Origin: Pseudomonas putida
GTDB taxonomy: Bacteria; Pseudomonadota; Gammaproteobacteria; Pseudomonadales; Pseudomonadaceae
NCBI RefSeq assembly: GCF_002906855.1
Contig: NZ_MINI01000028.1
Location: 62,001-126,000 of the forward strand
Direction of reading: 5' to 3'
Length of the DNA: 64,000 nt
Shown here: positions 1 through 9,305 of the stretch, piece after piece
How positions within the stretch are numbered: the first letter of the stretch is position 1
Layout: the number at the start of each line of letters is the position of its first letter
Program-made: the position numbers and the translations under genes
The notes under the pieces: generated by a model
The model's database searches: none
What the model was told of the DNA's origin: nothing
What the model saw: only the letters and a program-made list of their open reading frames with translations

Positions 1-1
1 C

Positions 2-775
2 GCCAACCCGGGTGTCGACCCGTGGCTGCCGGGCGCCGGCACCGAGATCGTCCTGCCGACCCGCTACATCCTGCCGCCGGGGCCGCGCGAAGGCATTGTC
101 ATCAACCTGGCCGAGTACCGCCTGTACTACTACCCGAAAGGGCAGAACGTGGTGCATACCTTCCCGTTGGGTATCGGCCGTGAGGGCTGGGGGTCGCCTG
201 TAGCGATGACCAAGATCACCGCGAAGACGCCGAACCCGACCTGGACCCCACCCGCGTCGATCCGTGCCGAGCACGCTGCCGACGGTGACATCCTGCCGAC
301 CGTCGTGCCTGCCGGCCCGGACAACCCGCTCGGGCCGTTCAAGTTCACCCTGGGTGTGCCGGGCTACCTGATCCACGGTTCAAACAAGAAGTTCGGTATC
401 GGCATGCGCACGAGCCATGGCTGCTTCCGCATGCTCAACAACAACGTGCTTGAACTGTCGAAGATGGTACCGGTGGGCACGCCGGTGCGCATCATCAACG
501 AGCCTTACAAGTTCGGCATCAGTGGCGGCAAGGTTTACCTCGAGGCGCACACGCCGCTGGATGATCATGGCAACCCGTCTGTGGTCGACAAGCACACGGC
601 GGTCATCAATGCCTTGCTCAAACGGGAAGACTTGGCCAACAACCTGCGCATGAACTGGGACATGGTGCGTGACGTGGTTGCAGCTGAAGACGGTATGCCG
701 GTGGAAATTGCCGTGCCCGTCAATAACCAGGGCGCCGCACCCATGGTGACGAGCATTCCGCCCGAACTGCAGTAA
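2..775 (+). CDS. L,D-transpeptidase, YkuD/ErfK family (5' partial)
   Basis: Periplasmic L,D-transpeptidases link peptidoglycan stems or attach lipoproteins to them. The reading frame is open from base 2, so the true start and any signal peptide or LysM part lie upstream of the window. The YkuD catalytic signature is complete: a histidine codon at 374-376 followed by Ser-His-Gly-Cys at 413-424, with the cysteine as nucleophile. The long stretch after the catalytic site is usual for the ErfK/YbiS/YnhG group. The next gene downstream is the convergent lipoprotein oprI. Whether this enzyme acts on OprI is inference; in E. coli related enzymes attach Lpp to peptidoglycan. The frame ends at TAA 773-775 just before a strong hairpin. 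Confidence 0.9.
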   Translation, partial: ANPGVDPWLPGAGTEIVLPTRYILPPGPREGIVINLAEYRLYYYPKGQNVVHTFPLGIGREGWGSPVAMTKITAKTPNPTWTPPASIRAEHAADGDILPTVVPAGPDNPLGPFKFTLGVPGYLIHGSNKKFGIGMRTSHGCFRMLNNNVLELSKMVPVGTPVRIINEPYKFGISGGKVYLEAHTPLDDHGNPSVVDKHTAVINALLKREDLANNLRMNWDMVRDVVAAEDGMPVEIAVPVNNQGAAPMVTSIPPELQ

Positions 776-795
776 CGCTTTTGCAACACCTTCGG

Positions 796-827
796 GGCCC
801 GCTCAGGTTAACAACCTGAAGCGGGCC
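796..827 (+). terminator. Hairpin terminator after the L,D-transpeptidase gene
   Basis: Arms GGCCCGCTCAGGTT (796-809) and AACCTGAAGCGGGCC (813-827) pair with one bulged base and are followed by a T-rich stretch. It sits about 20 bases after the stop codon. Confidence 0.7.
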
Positions 828-862
828 TCTTCGTTTCCGGGGCAGGGCTTTCGTCCAGGCAA

Positions 863-892
863 TAAAAAAGCCGACCCACTAGTGGGTCGGCT
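863..892 (-). terminator. Rho-independent terminator of oprI
   Basis: A perfect stem AGCCGACCCAC / GTGGGTCGGCT (869-892) is followed on the minus strand by a run of six T (863-868). It lies just after the oprI stop codon. Confidence 0.9.
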
Positions 893-914
893 CCATAACA
901 ATCCGTGAGGATTA

Positions 915-1166
915 TTACTTGCGGCTGGCTTTGTCCAGCATACGCAGAGCGCGCTCGTTGGCTTCGTCAGCAGTCTGCTGAGCCTTCTGAGCGGCTGCCA
1001 TTGCGTCGTCAGCCTTACGGTAGGCTTCGTCAGCACGGGCTTGGGCGCGAGCTGCTGCGTCTTCAGTCGCAGTCAGACGAGCTTCGGTTTCTTTGGATAC
1101 GCTGCTGCAACCGGTAGCCAGAACTGCGGCCAGAGCCAGAGCAGAGAATTTCAGAACGTTGTTCAT
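915..1166 (-). CDS. oprI: Major outer membrane lipoprotein OprI (Lpp homologue)
   Basis: Small abundant outer-membrane lipoprotein. The 83-residue product has a short lipoprotein signal ([20 protein letters not shown]) with a lipobox ending at Cys20. After it comes a mature helix of alanine-rich heptads with no aromatic residues and a C-terminal Arg-Lys; in Lpp the terminal lysine is joined to peptidoglycan. The length and sequence are those of Pseudomonas OprI. The longer open frame (to 1433) is rejected because this ATG has a good ribosome site (AAGGGGAA) and opens directly into the signal peptide. It is monocistronic, with its own promoter region and a strong terminator. Confidence 0.96.
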   Translation of the reverse strand: MNNVLKFSALALAAVLATGCSSVSKETEARLTATEDAAARAQARADEAYRKADDAMAAAQKAQQTADEANERALRMLDKASRK

Positions 1167-1674
1167 CGTGTTCCCCTTCAAGGACTTTCTATTAAATAGC
1201 CATCTCTCGGAAAAGAGAAACTGGCCGGCGTACATAGTACCCATTACTTGTAGTAAGTAAACTGACAGAGCGCAAGAACTGCAAAAAAAATGTTGCACGG
1301 GGTCACGCCGACAAGATTTGCGAGGGATTTGTGAAAAAACCGTGTAGCGGGCGCAAGCGACTGTAGAGCAGGAACTTTTTTGTTGAACTAAGGGTGACTT
1401 TAACTGTCCCTCAGCGTCTAAGCACAACAACATCCGGTTGCTGTTGCAGGGTGCGCCAGGGCAAGGCCCTGGCGTGGCTTCCTGCTACTTTTTAATGCTC
1501 GCCACCTTGAGAAATCCCGCATGCGGCGCCTACTATTTGGGGGTGTCCGACCCGGTCGAACGATTGCTGTCGGCTGATGGTCCAAGGGGCTAGAGGTGGC
1601 GTTGAGGTTCCTCCGCCGGATAAACCACATCGGTTAAGGTAAGGGTCTGCCAGAAAGACCAGCGAGGAGTAGTG
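1167..1674. other. Intergenic region between oprI and the GNAT gene
   Basis: It carries the oprI leader and promoter and the promoter region of the divergent GNAT gene. Open frames crossing it are shadows without ribosome sites or recognisable sequence. I see no gene. Confidence 0.6.
1234..1261 (-). promoter_or_regulatory. Possible oprI promoter
   Basis: On the minus strand TTTACT (1256-1261) and TACTAT (1234-1239) are separated by 16 bases, 68 bases upstream of the oprI ATG. This is a motif match only. Confidence 0.4.
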
Positions 1675-1956
1675 ATGAGTGAAGCGCTGACCATCCACCA
1701 TGACCAGGCCGGTCATCAGTTCGAAACCAACGTGGACGGTCATCGTGCCTACCTGACGTACATGGACCTGGGCAAGCAGACGCTGGACATCTATCGCACT
1801 TTCGTACCCAACGCCCTGCGTGGCCGCGGGATCGCAGCAGCGTTGACCGAGAAGGCCCTCGAGTACGCCGACCAGATGGGTTACACGGTGATCCCTTCCT
1901 GCTCGTATGTGGAGCGCTACATGGAGCGTCAACAGCGCCATTCGAGCAAGGCTTGA
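1675..1956 (+). CDS. Small GNAT-fold N-acetyltransferase
   Basis: A 93-residue protein with the acetyl-CoA binding core of GNAT enzymes: a beta strand and then RTFVPNALRGRGIAAALTEK, which contains the R-G-x-G-I-A pyrophosphate loop. It is of the short single-domain GNAT type (YidJ/NATD1-like), lacking the N-terminal strands of larger enzymes. The substrate is unknown. An in-frame GTG at 1672 is also possible, but ATG 1675 lies five bases after GAGGAG (1664-1669). It is a single gene, convergent with aroF downstream and sharing a bidirectional hairpin with it. Confidence 0.85.
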   Translation: MSEALTIHHDQAGHQFETNVDGHRAYLTYMDLGKQTLDIYRTFVPNALRGRGIAAALTEKALEYADQMGYTVIPSCSYVERYMERQQRHSSKA

Positions 1957-1980
1957 ACGGGCGACAAACGCCAGATACAA

Positions 1981-2006
1981 GAACGCCGGGCAATGCCCGG
2001 CGTTCT
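1981..2006. terminator. Bidirectional terminator between GNAT gene and aroF
   Basis: The perfect palindrome AACGCCGGGCA / TGCCCGGCGTT (1982-2004) has T-rich sequence after it in both directions. It ends both convergent genes. Confidence 0.8.
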
Positions 2007-2021
2007 TCATTGCGCTGAAGT

Positions 2022-3098
2022 TCAGCCGCGCTTGCGCTGTGGCAGCACATCCTTGAGCTTGGCGTGCATGCTGCGCAAGGTTTTCTCGGTGGCCGACCAG
2101 TCGATGCAGGCATCGGTGACCGACACGCCGTACTGCAGTTCGTCGAGGTTTTTCGGGATCGACTGGCAGCCCCAGTTCAGGTGGCTTTCGACCATCAGGC
2201 CGATGATCGACTGGTTGCCTTCGAGGATCTGGTTGGCGACGTTCTCCATGACCAGTGGCTGCAGGGCCGGGTCCTTGTTGGAGTTGGCGTGGCTGCAGTC
2301 CACCATGATATTGGCCTTGATCTTGGCCTTGGCCAGGTCCTGTTCGCACAGGGCGACACTGACCGAATCGTAGTTCGGCTTGCCGTTGCCGCCACGCAGC
2401 ACCACGTGGCCATACGGGTTGCCCTTGGTGGTGACGATCGACACGCCGCCTTCCTGGTTGATGCCGAGGAAGCGGTGCGGCTTGGACACCGACTGCAAGG
2501 CGTTGATGGCCACGGTCAGGCCGCCATCGGTGCCGTTCTTGAAACCGACCGCCGAGGACAGGCCCGAGGCCATCTCGCGGTGGGTCTGCGATTCGGTAGT
2601 GCGGGCGCCGATGGCCGACCAGCTGATCAGGTCCTGCAGGTACTGCGGGGAGATCGGGTCGAGTGCTTCGGTGGCGGTCGGCAGGCCCATTTCGGCCAGG
2701 TCCAGCAGCAGCTTGCGGCCAATGTGCAGGCCGTCCTGGATCTTGAACGAGTCATCCAGGTACGGGTCGTTGATCAGGCCTTTCCAGCCGACGGTGGTGC
2801 GTGGCTTTTCAAAGTACACACGCATGACCAGGTACAGCGTATCGGACACTTCTTCGGCCAGCACCTTTAGGCGCTCGGCGTATTCGTGGGCGGCCTTGAT
2901 GTCATGGATGGAGCAGGGGCCGACCACCACGAACAGGCGATGGTCCTTGCCGTCGAGGATATTGCGCACCACTTCGCGGCCGGCAGTCACGGTCTGCAGG
3001 GCCTTGGCGCTGAGGGGGATTTCCTTCTTGAGCTGATCGGGGGTGATCAAGGTCTCGTTGGAAGCAACGTTAAGGTCGTCGATCGGTAAATCAGCCAT
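2022..3098 (-). CDS. aroF: 3-deoxy-7-phosphoheptulonate (DAHP) synthase, class I
   Basis: Condenses phosphoenolpyruvate with erythrose 4-phosphate, the first step of the shikimate pathway to aromatic amino acids. The 358-residue product shows the class I AroF/G/H signatures: VVGPCSIHD near residue 65, a PRTTVGWKGLINDP segment, GIGARTTESQTHRE, KNGTDG and DCSHANSNKD. The ATG at 3098 (MADLPIDDLN) is preferred over an upstream frame extension of 13 codons that lacks family similarity. The sequence does not say which amino acid inhibits it, so the letter F follows the usual name of this locus. It is monocistronic, and the terminator is shared with the convergent GNAT gene. Confidence 0.94.
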   Translation of the reverse strand: MADLPIDDLNVASNETLITPDQLKKEIPLSAKALQTVTAGREVVRNILDGKDHRLFVVVGPCSIHDIKAAHEYAERLKVLAEEVSDTLYLVMRVYFEKPRTTVGWKGLINDPYLDDSFKIQDGLHIGRKLLLDLAEMGLPTATEALDPISPQYLQDLISWSAIGARTTESQTHREMASGLSSAVGFKNGTDGGLTVAINALQSVSKPHRFLGINQEGGVSIVTTKGNPYGHVVLRGGNGKPNYDSVSVALCEQDLAKAKIKANIMVDCSHANSNKDPALQPLVMENVANQILEGNQSIIGLMVESHLNWGCQSIPKNLDELQYGVSVTDACIDWSATEKTLRSMHAKLKDVLPQRKRG

Positions 3099-3332
3099 CG
3101 TGTTACTCGTCAGGTCACGGGTGCCGGCCGCCAGCAATCCCCGTGCGGCCCAGCAGCAATAATGTTCGCAGCGGGGAGCAGAACCTTAGCGCGTTACTGG
3201 GGGCGCGACAATGGCCTGTGCCACGCAGTGCAGGGTTTTTCCCTGGCGCAAGGGGCTTGAACTGCATTCAGGGTGCGCAGAAGGCCGTAAACGGTGTAGA
3301 AAAGCGCATCAGAATCAGAGATGGAGAGCAGC

Positions 3333-4280
3333 ATGAACCCTCGCAAACCGCGTATCGGCATCATCGGCAGCGGTGCTATCGGTGGCTTCTATGGGCTGAT
3401 GCTGGCACGCGCCGGTTTCGATGTGCATTTCCTGCTGCGCAGCGAATATGACGTGGTGCGCGAACAGGGCCTGAAGCTCGAGCATGCCGTGCATGGCACG
3501 CTACAGATGCCGGTCAATGCCTACGCCAGCGCTGCCGACATGCCGCCCTGCGACTGGCTGCTGGTGGGCGCCAAGGCGACCGGCAATACCGAACTTGCAC
3601 CGCTGATCGTCCAGGCCGCCGCTGCTGATGCCAAGGTGGTGCTGTTGCAGAATGGCCTCGGCGTGGAGGAGCAGTTGAGGGTGGCCTTGCCGGGCAACCT
3701 GCATTTGCTTGGCGGCTTGTGTTTCATTTGCGTCAATCGCCAGGCCCCAGGGGTGATTCGTCACCAGGCGCTGGGTGCGGTCAACCTCGGCTATCACAGC
3801 GGGCCGGCCGAAGATGGCGGTGCGGCGATCATCGAAGCGGGCGCCGGGTTGTTCCGTGCGGCGGGCATCGACTCCCAGGCCATGGCCAATCTCGGTCAGG
3901 CGCGCTGGCAGAAACTGGTGTGGAACGTGCCGTACAACGGTCTATCGGTGTTGCTGGGGGCCAGTACCACGCCGCTGATGGCCGATGCCGACAGCCGCGA
4001 GTTGATCCAGGCGCTGATGGCTGAAGTGGTGCAGGGTGCCGCCGCGTGTGGGCATGAGCTGCCGGCGGGCTATGCCGAGCAGCTGTTCAGCATGACCGAA
4101 CAGATGCCCGATTACTGGCCAAGCATGTACCACGACCATGTCCAGCATCGCCCGTTGGAGCTGCAGGCGATCTATGCCGAGCCGATTGCTCGCGCTCAGG
4201 CGGCCGGCTGCAGCCTGCCGCGGATGCACATGCTGCATCAGGCCCTGGCTTTCATCGACCGCACCAACCGGGCTGGCTGA
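3333..4280 (+). CDS. panE: Putative 2-dehydropantoate 2-reductase
   Basis: NADPH-dependent ketopantoate reductase (pantothenate and CoA synthesis) or a paralogue. The 315-residue protein starts with an N-terminal Rossmann motif GIIGSGAIGGFYG and has the family lysine in GAKATGN (about residue 80). The QNGLGVEE and WQKLVWNVPYN segments are typical of the ApbA/PanE family, and an ApbA C-terminal helical domain follows. ATG 3333 has GGAGA upstream and is preferred over ATG 3321. Pseudomonads carry several paralogues, so the pathway role is inferred from family only. The gene just downstream encodes a universal stress protein. Confidence 0.83.
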   Translation: MNPRKPRIGIIGSGAIGGFYGLMLARAGFDVHFLLRSEYDVVREQGLKLEHAVHGTLQMPVNAYASAADMPPCDWLLVGAKATGNTELAPLIVQAAAADAKVVLLQNGLGVEEQLRVALPGNLHLLGGLCFICVNRQAPGVIRHQALGAVNLGYHSGPAEDGGAAIIEAGAGLFRAAGIDSQAMANLGQARWQKLVWNVPYNGLSVLLGASTTPLMADADSRELIQALMAEVVQGAAACGHELPAGYAEQLFSMTEQMPDYWPSMYHDHVQHRPLELQAIYAEPIARAQAAGCSLPRMHMLHQALAFIDRTNRAG

Positions 4281-4384
4281 ATCCTCTGCAGGCCGCATCA
4301 GCAGTGCGCCGGACGGCAAAGCGCGGGTCCGGTGCGCTGCTAAGCTGAAGCTTGCTCTGCCGCAACGGCAGTCGAGGAGGTCGA

Positions 4385-4882
4385 ATGATCCGCTCCATGC
4401 TGTACGCCACCGACCTCGGTGTCTACGCACCTTTTGTCATGCAGCACGCCCTGACCCTGGCTCGCGCCTTCAGCGCAGAGCTCTACGTGATTCATGCGGT
4501 GGAGCCCATGGGGCAGTTCGCCGAGTCCCTGCTGCAGAGTTACCTCGATGAACAGACGCTGGATGAATTGCACAGCGAAGGCGTCAACACGGTGATGGCC
4601 AATATCGAGCAGCGGGTGCTGGAAAACTTTCGTGACGAATTGGGCGGGGATGCAGACCTGGCATTGATCAAGGCGGTACGGGTGCGCCAGGGTGACCCGG
4701 CGCAGGTCATCCTCGAGCAGGCGCAGCGGCTGAGCGTCGACCTGCTGATTTTCGGCAGCCACACAGCCGGTGCCGGGGTGGATGTGCCGATTGGCCGAAC
4801 GGCGGTGCGCTTGCTGCAACTGTCGCCGGTACCGGTGTACATGGTGCCGCTCTCGCAGCACCTTGGGCGTAGGAAATTGTGA
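4385..4882 (+). CDS. Universal stress protein (UspA family)
   Basis: A single UspA domain of 165 residues: MLYATDLG at the start, HAVEP after beta-2, and near the C terminus GSHTAGAGVDVPIGRTAVRL followed by SPVPVYMVP. The nucleotide-binding G-x2-G-x9-G(S/T) pattern is only partly kept, so ATP binding is uncertain. It has a strong GAGGAGGTCG ribosome site before ATG 4385. It probably responds to growth arrest or stress, which is general for the family rather than seen here. It lies between panE and cysB in the same orientation but with its own spacing. Confidence 0.87.
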   Translation: MIRSMLYATDLGVYAPFVMQHALTLARAFSAELYVIHAVEPMGQFAESLLQSYLDEQTLDELHSEGVNTVMANIEQRVLENFRDELGGDADLALIKAVRVRQGDPAQVILEQAQRLSVDLLIFGSHTAGAGVDVPIGRTAVRLLQLSPVPVYMVPLSQHLGRRKL

Positions 4883-4951
4883 AGCTGGCGGTAGGTTAGT
4901 TCGGAGGCGCGTGTAACAAAATAGTTCTAGTTTTATTTCGAGAACCACTAA

Positions 4952-5986
<1,035 letters not shown>

Positions 5987-6000
5987 GTACGGCAGAAACG

Positions 6001-6030
6001 AAAAAACCGGCCCTTGGGCCGGTTTTTCTT
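6001..6030. terminator. Bidirectional terminator between cysB and cysH
   Basis: The palindrome AAAAAACCGGCCC / GGGCCGGTTTTT gives a GC stem with A and T runs on either side, so it serves both convergent genes. Confidence 0.9.
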
Positions 6031-6040
6031 TGCCTGCGAA

Positions 6041-6775
6041 TCAGGCTTTGCTGATCAGGTTGCCGGCATGCAGCCCGCATTCCTTCTGGGTCGACTCTTC
6101 CCACCACCAGCGGCCTTCGCGCTCGTGCTGGTTCGGCAGCACTGGGCGCGTGCAAGGCTCGCAACCGATGCTGATGAAGCCGCGTTCGTGCAGGCTGTTG
6201 TACGGCAGTTCGAGCATGCGGATGTAACCCCACACTTCCTCGCTGGTCATCTGCGCCAGCGGGTTGAACTTGTACAGGGTGCGCTCGGGCGTGGAGAACG
6301 CGCCGTCGATTTCCAGCGCTGCCACCTGGCTGCGGGTGCCTGGGCTCTGGTCGCGACGCTGGCCTGTGGCCCAGGCACTGACGGTGGCGAGCTTGCGCCG
6401 CAGTGGTTCGATCTTGCGGATGCCGCAGCATTCGCCGTGGCCGTCCTTGTAGAAGCTGAACAGGCCTTTTTCCTTGACGAACGGGTCGAGCTTGGCGCGA
6501 TCCGGGCTGAGGATTTCGATCGGCAGGTTGTACTGCTCGCGCACCTGGTCGATGAAACGGTAGGTCTCCGGGTGCAGGCGGCCGGTGTCGAGGCTGAATA
6601 CCTTGACCTGCTTGTTCAGCTTCCAGGCCATGTCGACCAGCACCACATCCTCGGCGCCGCTGAAGGAGATCCACAGGTCGTCGCCAAAGTGCTCGAAGGC
6701 GAGCTTGAGGATGTCCTGCGGGGACTTGTTGGCATAGGTCGCGGCCAGGGCGGCGACGTCGAAGGGTTGGCTCAT
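6041..6775 (-). CDS. cysH: Adenylylsulfate (APS) reductase, assimilatory
   Basis: Reduces activated sulfate to sulfite in the cytoplasm. The 244-residue product has the PAPS-reductase fold with [13 protein letters not shown] (P-loop-like) and the C-terminal IGCEPCTR ... KECGLH catalytic segment. It also has the paired cysteines ECCGIRK and the SIGCEPC pair, which bind a [4Fe-4S] cluster. That cluster signature marks an APS reductase rather than the E. coli type PAPS reductase. It is convergent with its regulator cysB. Confidence 0.94.
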   Translation of the reverse strand: MSQPFDVAALAATYANKSPQDILKLAFEHFGDDLWISFSGAEDVVLVDMAWKLNKQVKVFSLDTGRLHPETYRFIDQVREQYNLPIEILSPDRAKLDPFVKEKGLFSFYKDGHGECCGIRKIEPLRRKLATVSAWATGQRRDQSPGTRSQVAALEIDGAFSTPERTLYKFNPLAQMTSEEVWGYIRMLELPYNSLHERGFISIGCEPCTRPVLPNQHEREGRWWWEESTQKECGLHAGNLISKA

Positions 6776-6865
6776 CAGGCGGTTTCCATCTTGGCTGTGG
6801 CGCTGTGCGCTCGTAATGGGGTGATGGTAACAAAAAATGGCGGGGTAGACGCCTGGCGATGAGCC

Positions 6866-8209
6866 TCAAAGGCTCTGCAGCGTTTCCATCAGCACCCGCA
6901 CCTTGGCAATCGATTCCTCGTATTCGGCCTGCCAGTTCGAGTCGGCCACCACTGCGCCGCCGCCCCAGCAACTGACCTGACCATCCTTGACCAGCAGGCT
7001 GCGGATGGCGATGGAGCTGTCCATTTCGCCACGCACGTCCACGTACAGCAGCGAGCCGCAATACAGCGCGCGGCGGGTGGGTTCCAGTTCGTCGATGATC
7101 TGCATGGCGCGGATCTTCGGGGCACCGGTGATCGACCCGCCCGGGAAGCTGTCGCCGATCAGGTCCAGGGCGTCCTTGTCGCGGGCCAGCTGGCCGGTGA
7201 CGCTGCTGACCAGGTGGTGGACGTTGGGGTAGCTTTCCAGGCTGAACAGCTCCGGCACCTTCACCGAGCCGATTTCGCAGGTGCGCCCCAGGTCGTTGCG
7301 CAGCAGGTCGACGATCATCAGGTTTTCCGAGCGGTCCTTGGCGCTGTGGCGCAGCTCTTCGGCATTGCGCGCGTCTTCGGCGGGGTCGGCCGAGCGCGGG
7401 CGGGTGCCCTTGATCGGGCGGGTTTCCACCTGGCCCTGGCTGACGCGGATGAAGCGCTCTGGGGAGAAACTCAGCAGTGCGCTGCCGTCTGCCAGCTGCT
7501 GGTAACCGGAGAATGGCGTCGGGCAGGCTTGGCGCAGGGCCTGGTAGGCGTGCCACGGGTCGCCGTGGCAGGGGGCGCGAAAGCGCTGGGTGAGGTTGAT
7601 CTGGTAGCAGTCGCCGGCCTCGATGTAGCGCTGCACCTTATCGAAGGCGCCCTGGTACTGTTCGGGTTGCAGGTCGCCCTGCATCGGGGCAAGCAGCTGG
7701 AAATCGCCGAACGTAGAGGTGTCGACAGTCTCGAACAATGCCGTCAGGCGAAGCCGCTCTTCAGGCGCCAGGCTAGGGTGGAACACCAGTTGACTGGTGC
7801 CAAGCTGGTGGTCGGTCACCATTGCCCAGGCGTATAGGCCCAGCTGTGCATCGGGCAAAGCCAGGTCGTCGCTCGCAAGGCTGGGCAGCTGTTCCAGGCG
7901 GCGGCCGAAGTCGTAGCTCAGGTAGCCGATCAGGCCGCCGGCGAAGGGTAGCTCGATGCCGGCGGGCAGCTGTGCTTCACCGAGTTGCGCCAGGCTGGCA
8001 CGCAGGCGTTCGAGAAAGGCGCGGCCGTCCTCTTCGGGCTGGGCCTGCAGGTGTTGCACGGGCCAGGCGCTGAGCAGGTCGAAGCGGCCGCGTTCGGCGC
8101 CGGGGCGGGCGCTGTCGAGCAGGATCGCGCCGGAGGCCTGGCGCAGGCGAGCGAAATAGGCAGCGGGGTCGGGCTGATAGGGCAGGGGGTGGAGCGTACA
8201 GGTCGGCAT
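6866..8209 (-). CDS. pabB: Aminodeoxychorismate synthase component I
   Basis: With glutaminase PabA it makes 4-amino-4-deoxychorismate from chorismate for folate synthesis. The 447-residue protein has the chorismate-binding fold: LSFSPERFIRV, ETRPIKGTRPRS, LMIVDLLRNDLGR, FPGGSITGAPKIRAM and CGGSLLY-like segments. PIKGTRPR holds the lysine characteristic of PabB, where anthranilate synthases use other residues. ATG 8209 (MPTCTLHPLPY) is taken as the start; a 22-codon upstream extension has no family similarity. It is a single gene between cysH and the ATP-grasp operon on the same strand. Confidence 0.93.
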   Translation of the reverse strand: MPTCTLHPLPYQPDPAAYFARLRQASGAILLDSARPGAERGRFDLLSAWPVQHLQAQPEEDGRAFLERLRASLAQLGEAQLPAGIELPFAGGLIGYLSYDFGRRLEQLPSLASDDLALPDAQLGLYAWAMVTDHQLGTSQLVFHPSLAPEERLRLTALFETVDTSTFGDFQLLAPMQGDLQPEQYQGAFDKVQRYIEAGDCYQINLTQRFRAPCHGDPWHAYQALRQACPTPFSGYQQLADGSALLSFSPERFIRVSQGQVETRPIKGTRPRSADPAEDARNAEELRHSAKDRSENLMIVDLLRNDLGRTCEIGSVKVPELFSLESYPNVHHLVSSVTGQLARDKDALDLIGDSFPGGSITGAPKIRAMQIIDELEPTRRALYCGSLLYVDVRGEMDSSIAIRSLLVKDGQVSCWGGGAVVADSNWQAEYEESIAKVRVLMETLQSL

Positions 8210-8324
8210 CAGTGTGGACGGCGATGTAAAAGCGAGGGAGCGATTGTAGACCTGTGTAGGAAATGCGCCTAGCACCAGGCGCGATATTAAACATTGCCTG
8301 GGGCTGCGCAGCAGCCCCAGGGGC

Positions 8325-9305
8325 TTAACGCGGATGCACGTGCCCGAACAGATTCTGGGTCACGCGTACGCGCTGCTCGGCGTCTTCGGTAATGCCTTCC
8401 TTGGCCAGCGCTTCGATGTGCGCTTCGATGGCATGGGTGCGCTGGGTCAGCCCGGTGTCGTTGGCGATCTGGATGTTCAGGCCGGGGCGGGCGTTGAGCT
8501 CGAGAATCAGCGGTCCCTTGTCCTGGTCCAGCACCATGTCCACGCCGATGTAGCCCAGCCCGCACAGCTCGTAGCAGCCGGCGGCCAGCTTCATGAAGCC
8601 GTCCCAGTTCGGCAATTGCACGCCGTCCACCGCGTTGGTGGTGTCCGGGTGCTTGCTGATGATGTTGTTCAGCCAGGTGCCGCGCAGGGTCACGCCGGTG
8701 GCCAGGTCCACACCCACGCCGATGGCGCCCTGGTGCAGGTTGGCCTTGCCGCCGGACTGGCGGGTCGGCAGGCGCAGCATGGCCATCACCGGGTAGCCCA
8801 TCAGCACGATGATGCGGATGTCCGGCACGCCTTCGTAGCTGATGCTCTTGAAGATCTGGTCCGGGGTCACCCGGTACTCGATCAGCGCACGGTCGCGATG
8901 GCCGCCTAGCGAGTACAGGCCGGTGAGGATGCTCGACACCTGGTGCTCGATTTCCTCGTGGCTGATGATCTTTCCCGACACCGTGCGATAGCGGTCTTCG
9001 AAGCGGTCGGCGATCACCAGGATGCCGTCACCGCCGGCGCCCTGCGCCGGCTTGATGACGAAGTCGTTGCGCTCGCCGATGATCTCGTGAAGCTTTTCGA
9101 TCTGCTTCTCGGTCTCGATGATGCCGTACATCTCTGGCACATGGATGCCAGCGGCGAGGGCACGCTCCTTGGTGATGATCTTGTCGTCGACGATCGGGTA
9201 CAGGCTGCGCTTGTTGTACTTCAGTACATAGTCCGCGTTACGCCGGTTGATCCCCATGATGCCCCGGGCCTCCAGGGCTTTCCACGTCTTGAGCAGGCCG
9301 AACAT
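8325..9305 (-). CDS. Alpha-L-glutamate ligase-like ATP-grasp protein
   Basis: A RimK-like ATP-grasp enzyme of 326 residues. ATP-grasp features are visible: VIKPAQGAGGDGILVI (lysine and glycine loop) near residue 135, then GVDMVLDQD and LELNARPGLNIQIAND near the C terminus, which carries the metal-binding Glu and Asn. The first 60 residues (GIMGINRRNADYVLKYNKRS) are typical of the alpha-L-glutamate ligase-like family. The acceptor substrate is not known. It is the last gene of a three-gene unit: its ATG overlaps the stop of the inactive transglutaminase gene, TGATG at 9303-9307, which indicates translational coupling. Confidence 0.85.
   Translation of the reverse strand: MFGLLKTWKALEARGIMGINRRNADYVLKYNKRSLYPIVDDKIITKERALAAGIHVPEMYGIIETEKQIEKLHEIIGERNDFVIKPAQGAGGDGILVIADRFEDRYRTVSGKIISHEEIEHQVSSILTGLYSLGGHRDRALIEYRVTPDQIFKSISYEGVPDIRIIVLMGYPVMAMLRLPTRQSGGKANLHQGAIGVGVDLATGVTLRGTWLNNIISKHPDTTNAVDGVQLPNWDGFMKLAAGCYELCGLGYIGVDMVLDQDKGPLILELNARPGLNIQIANDTGLTQRTHAIEAHIEALAKEGITEDAEQRVRVTQNLFGHVHPR

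Noticed and set aside
1167..1433. N-terminal extension of oprI (172-residue frame)
   Set aside because: The extension has no ribosome site and would bury the lipoprotein signal; the 83-residue form matches OprI.
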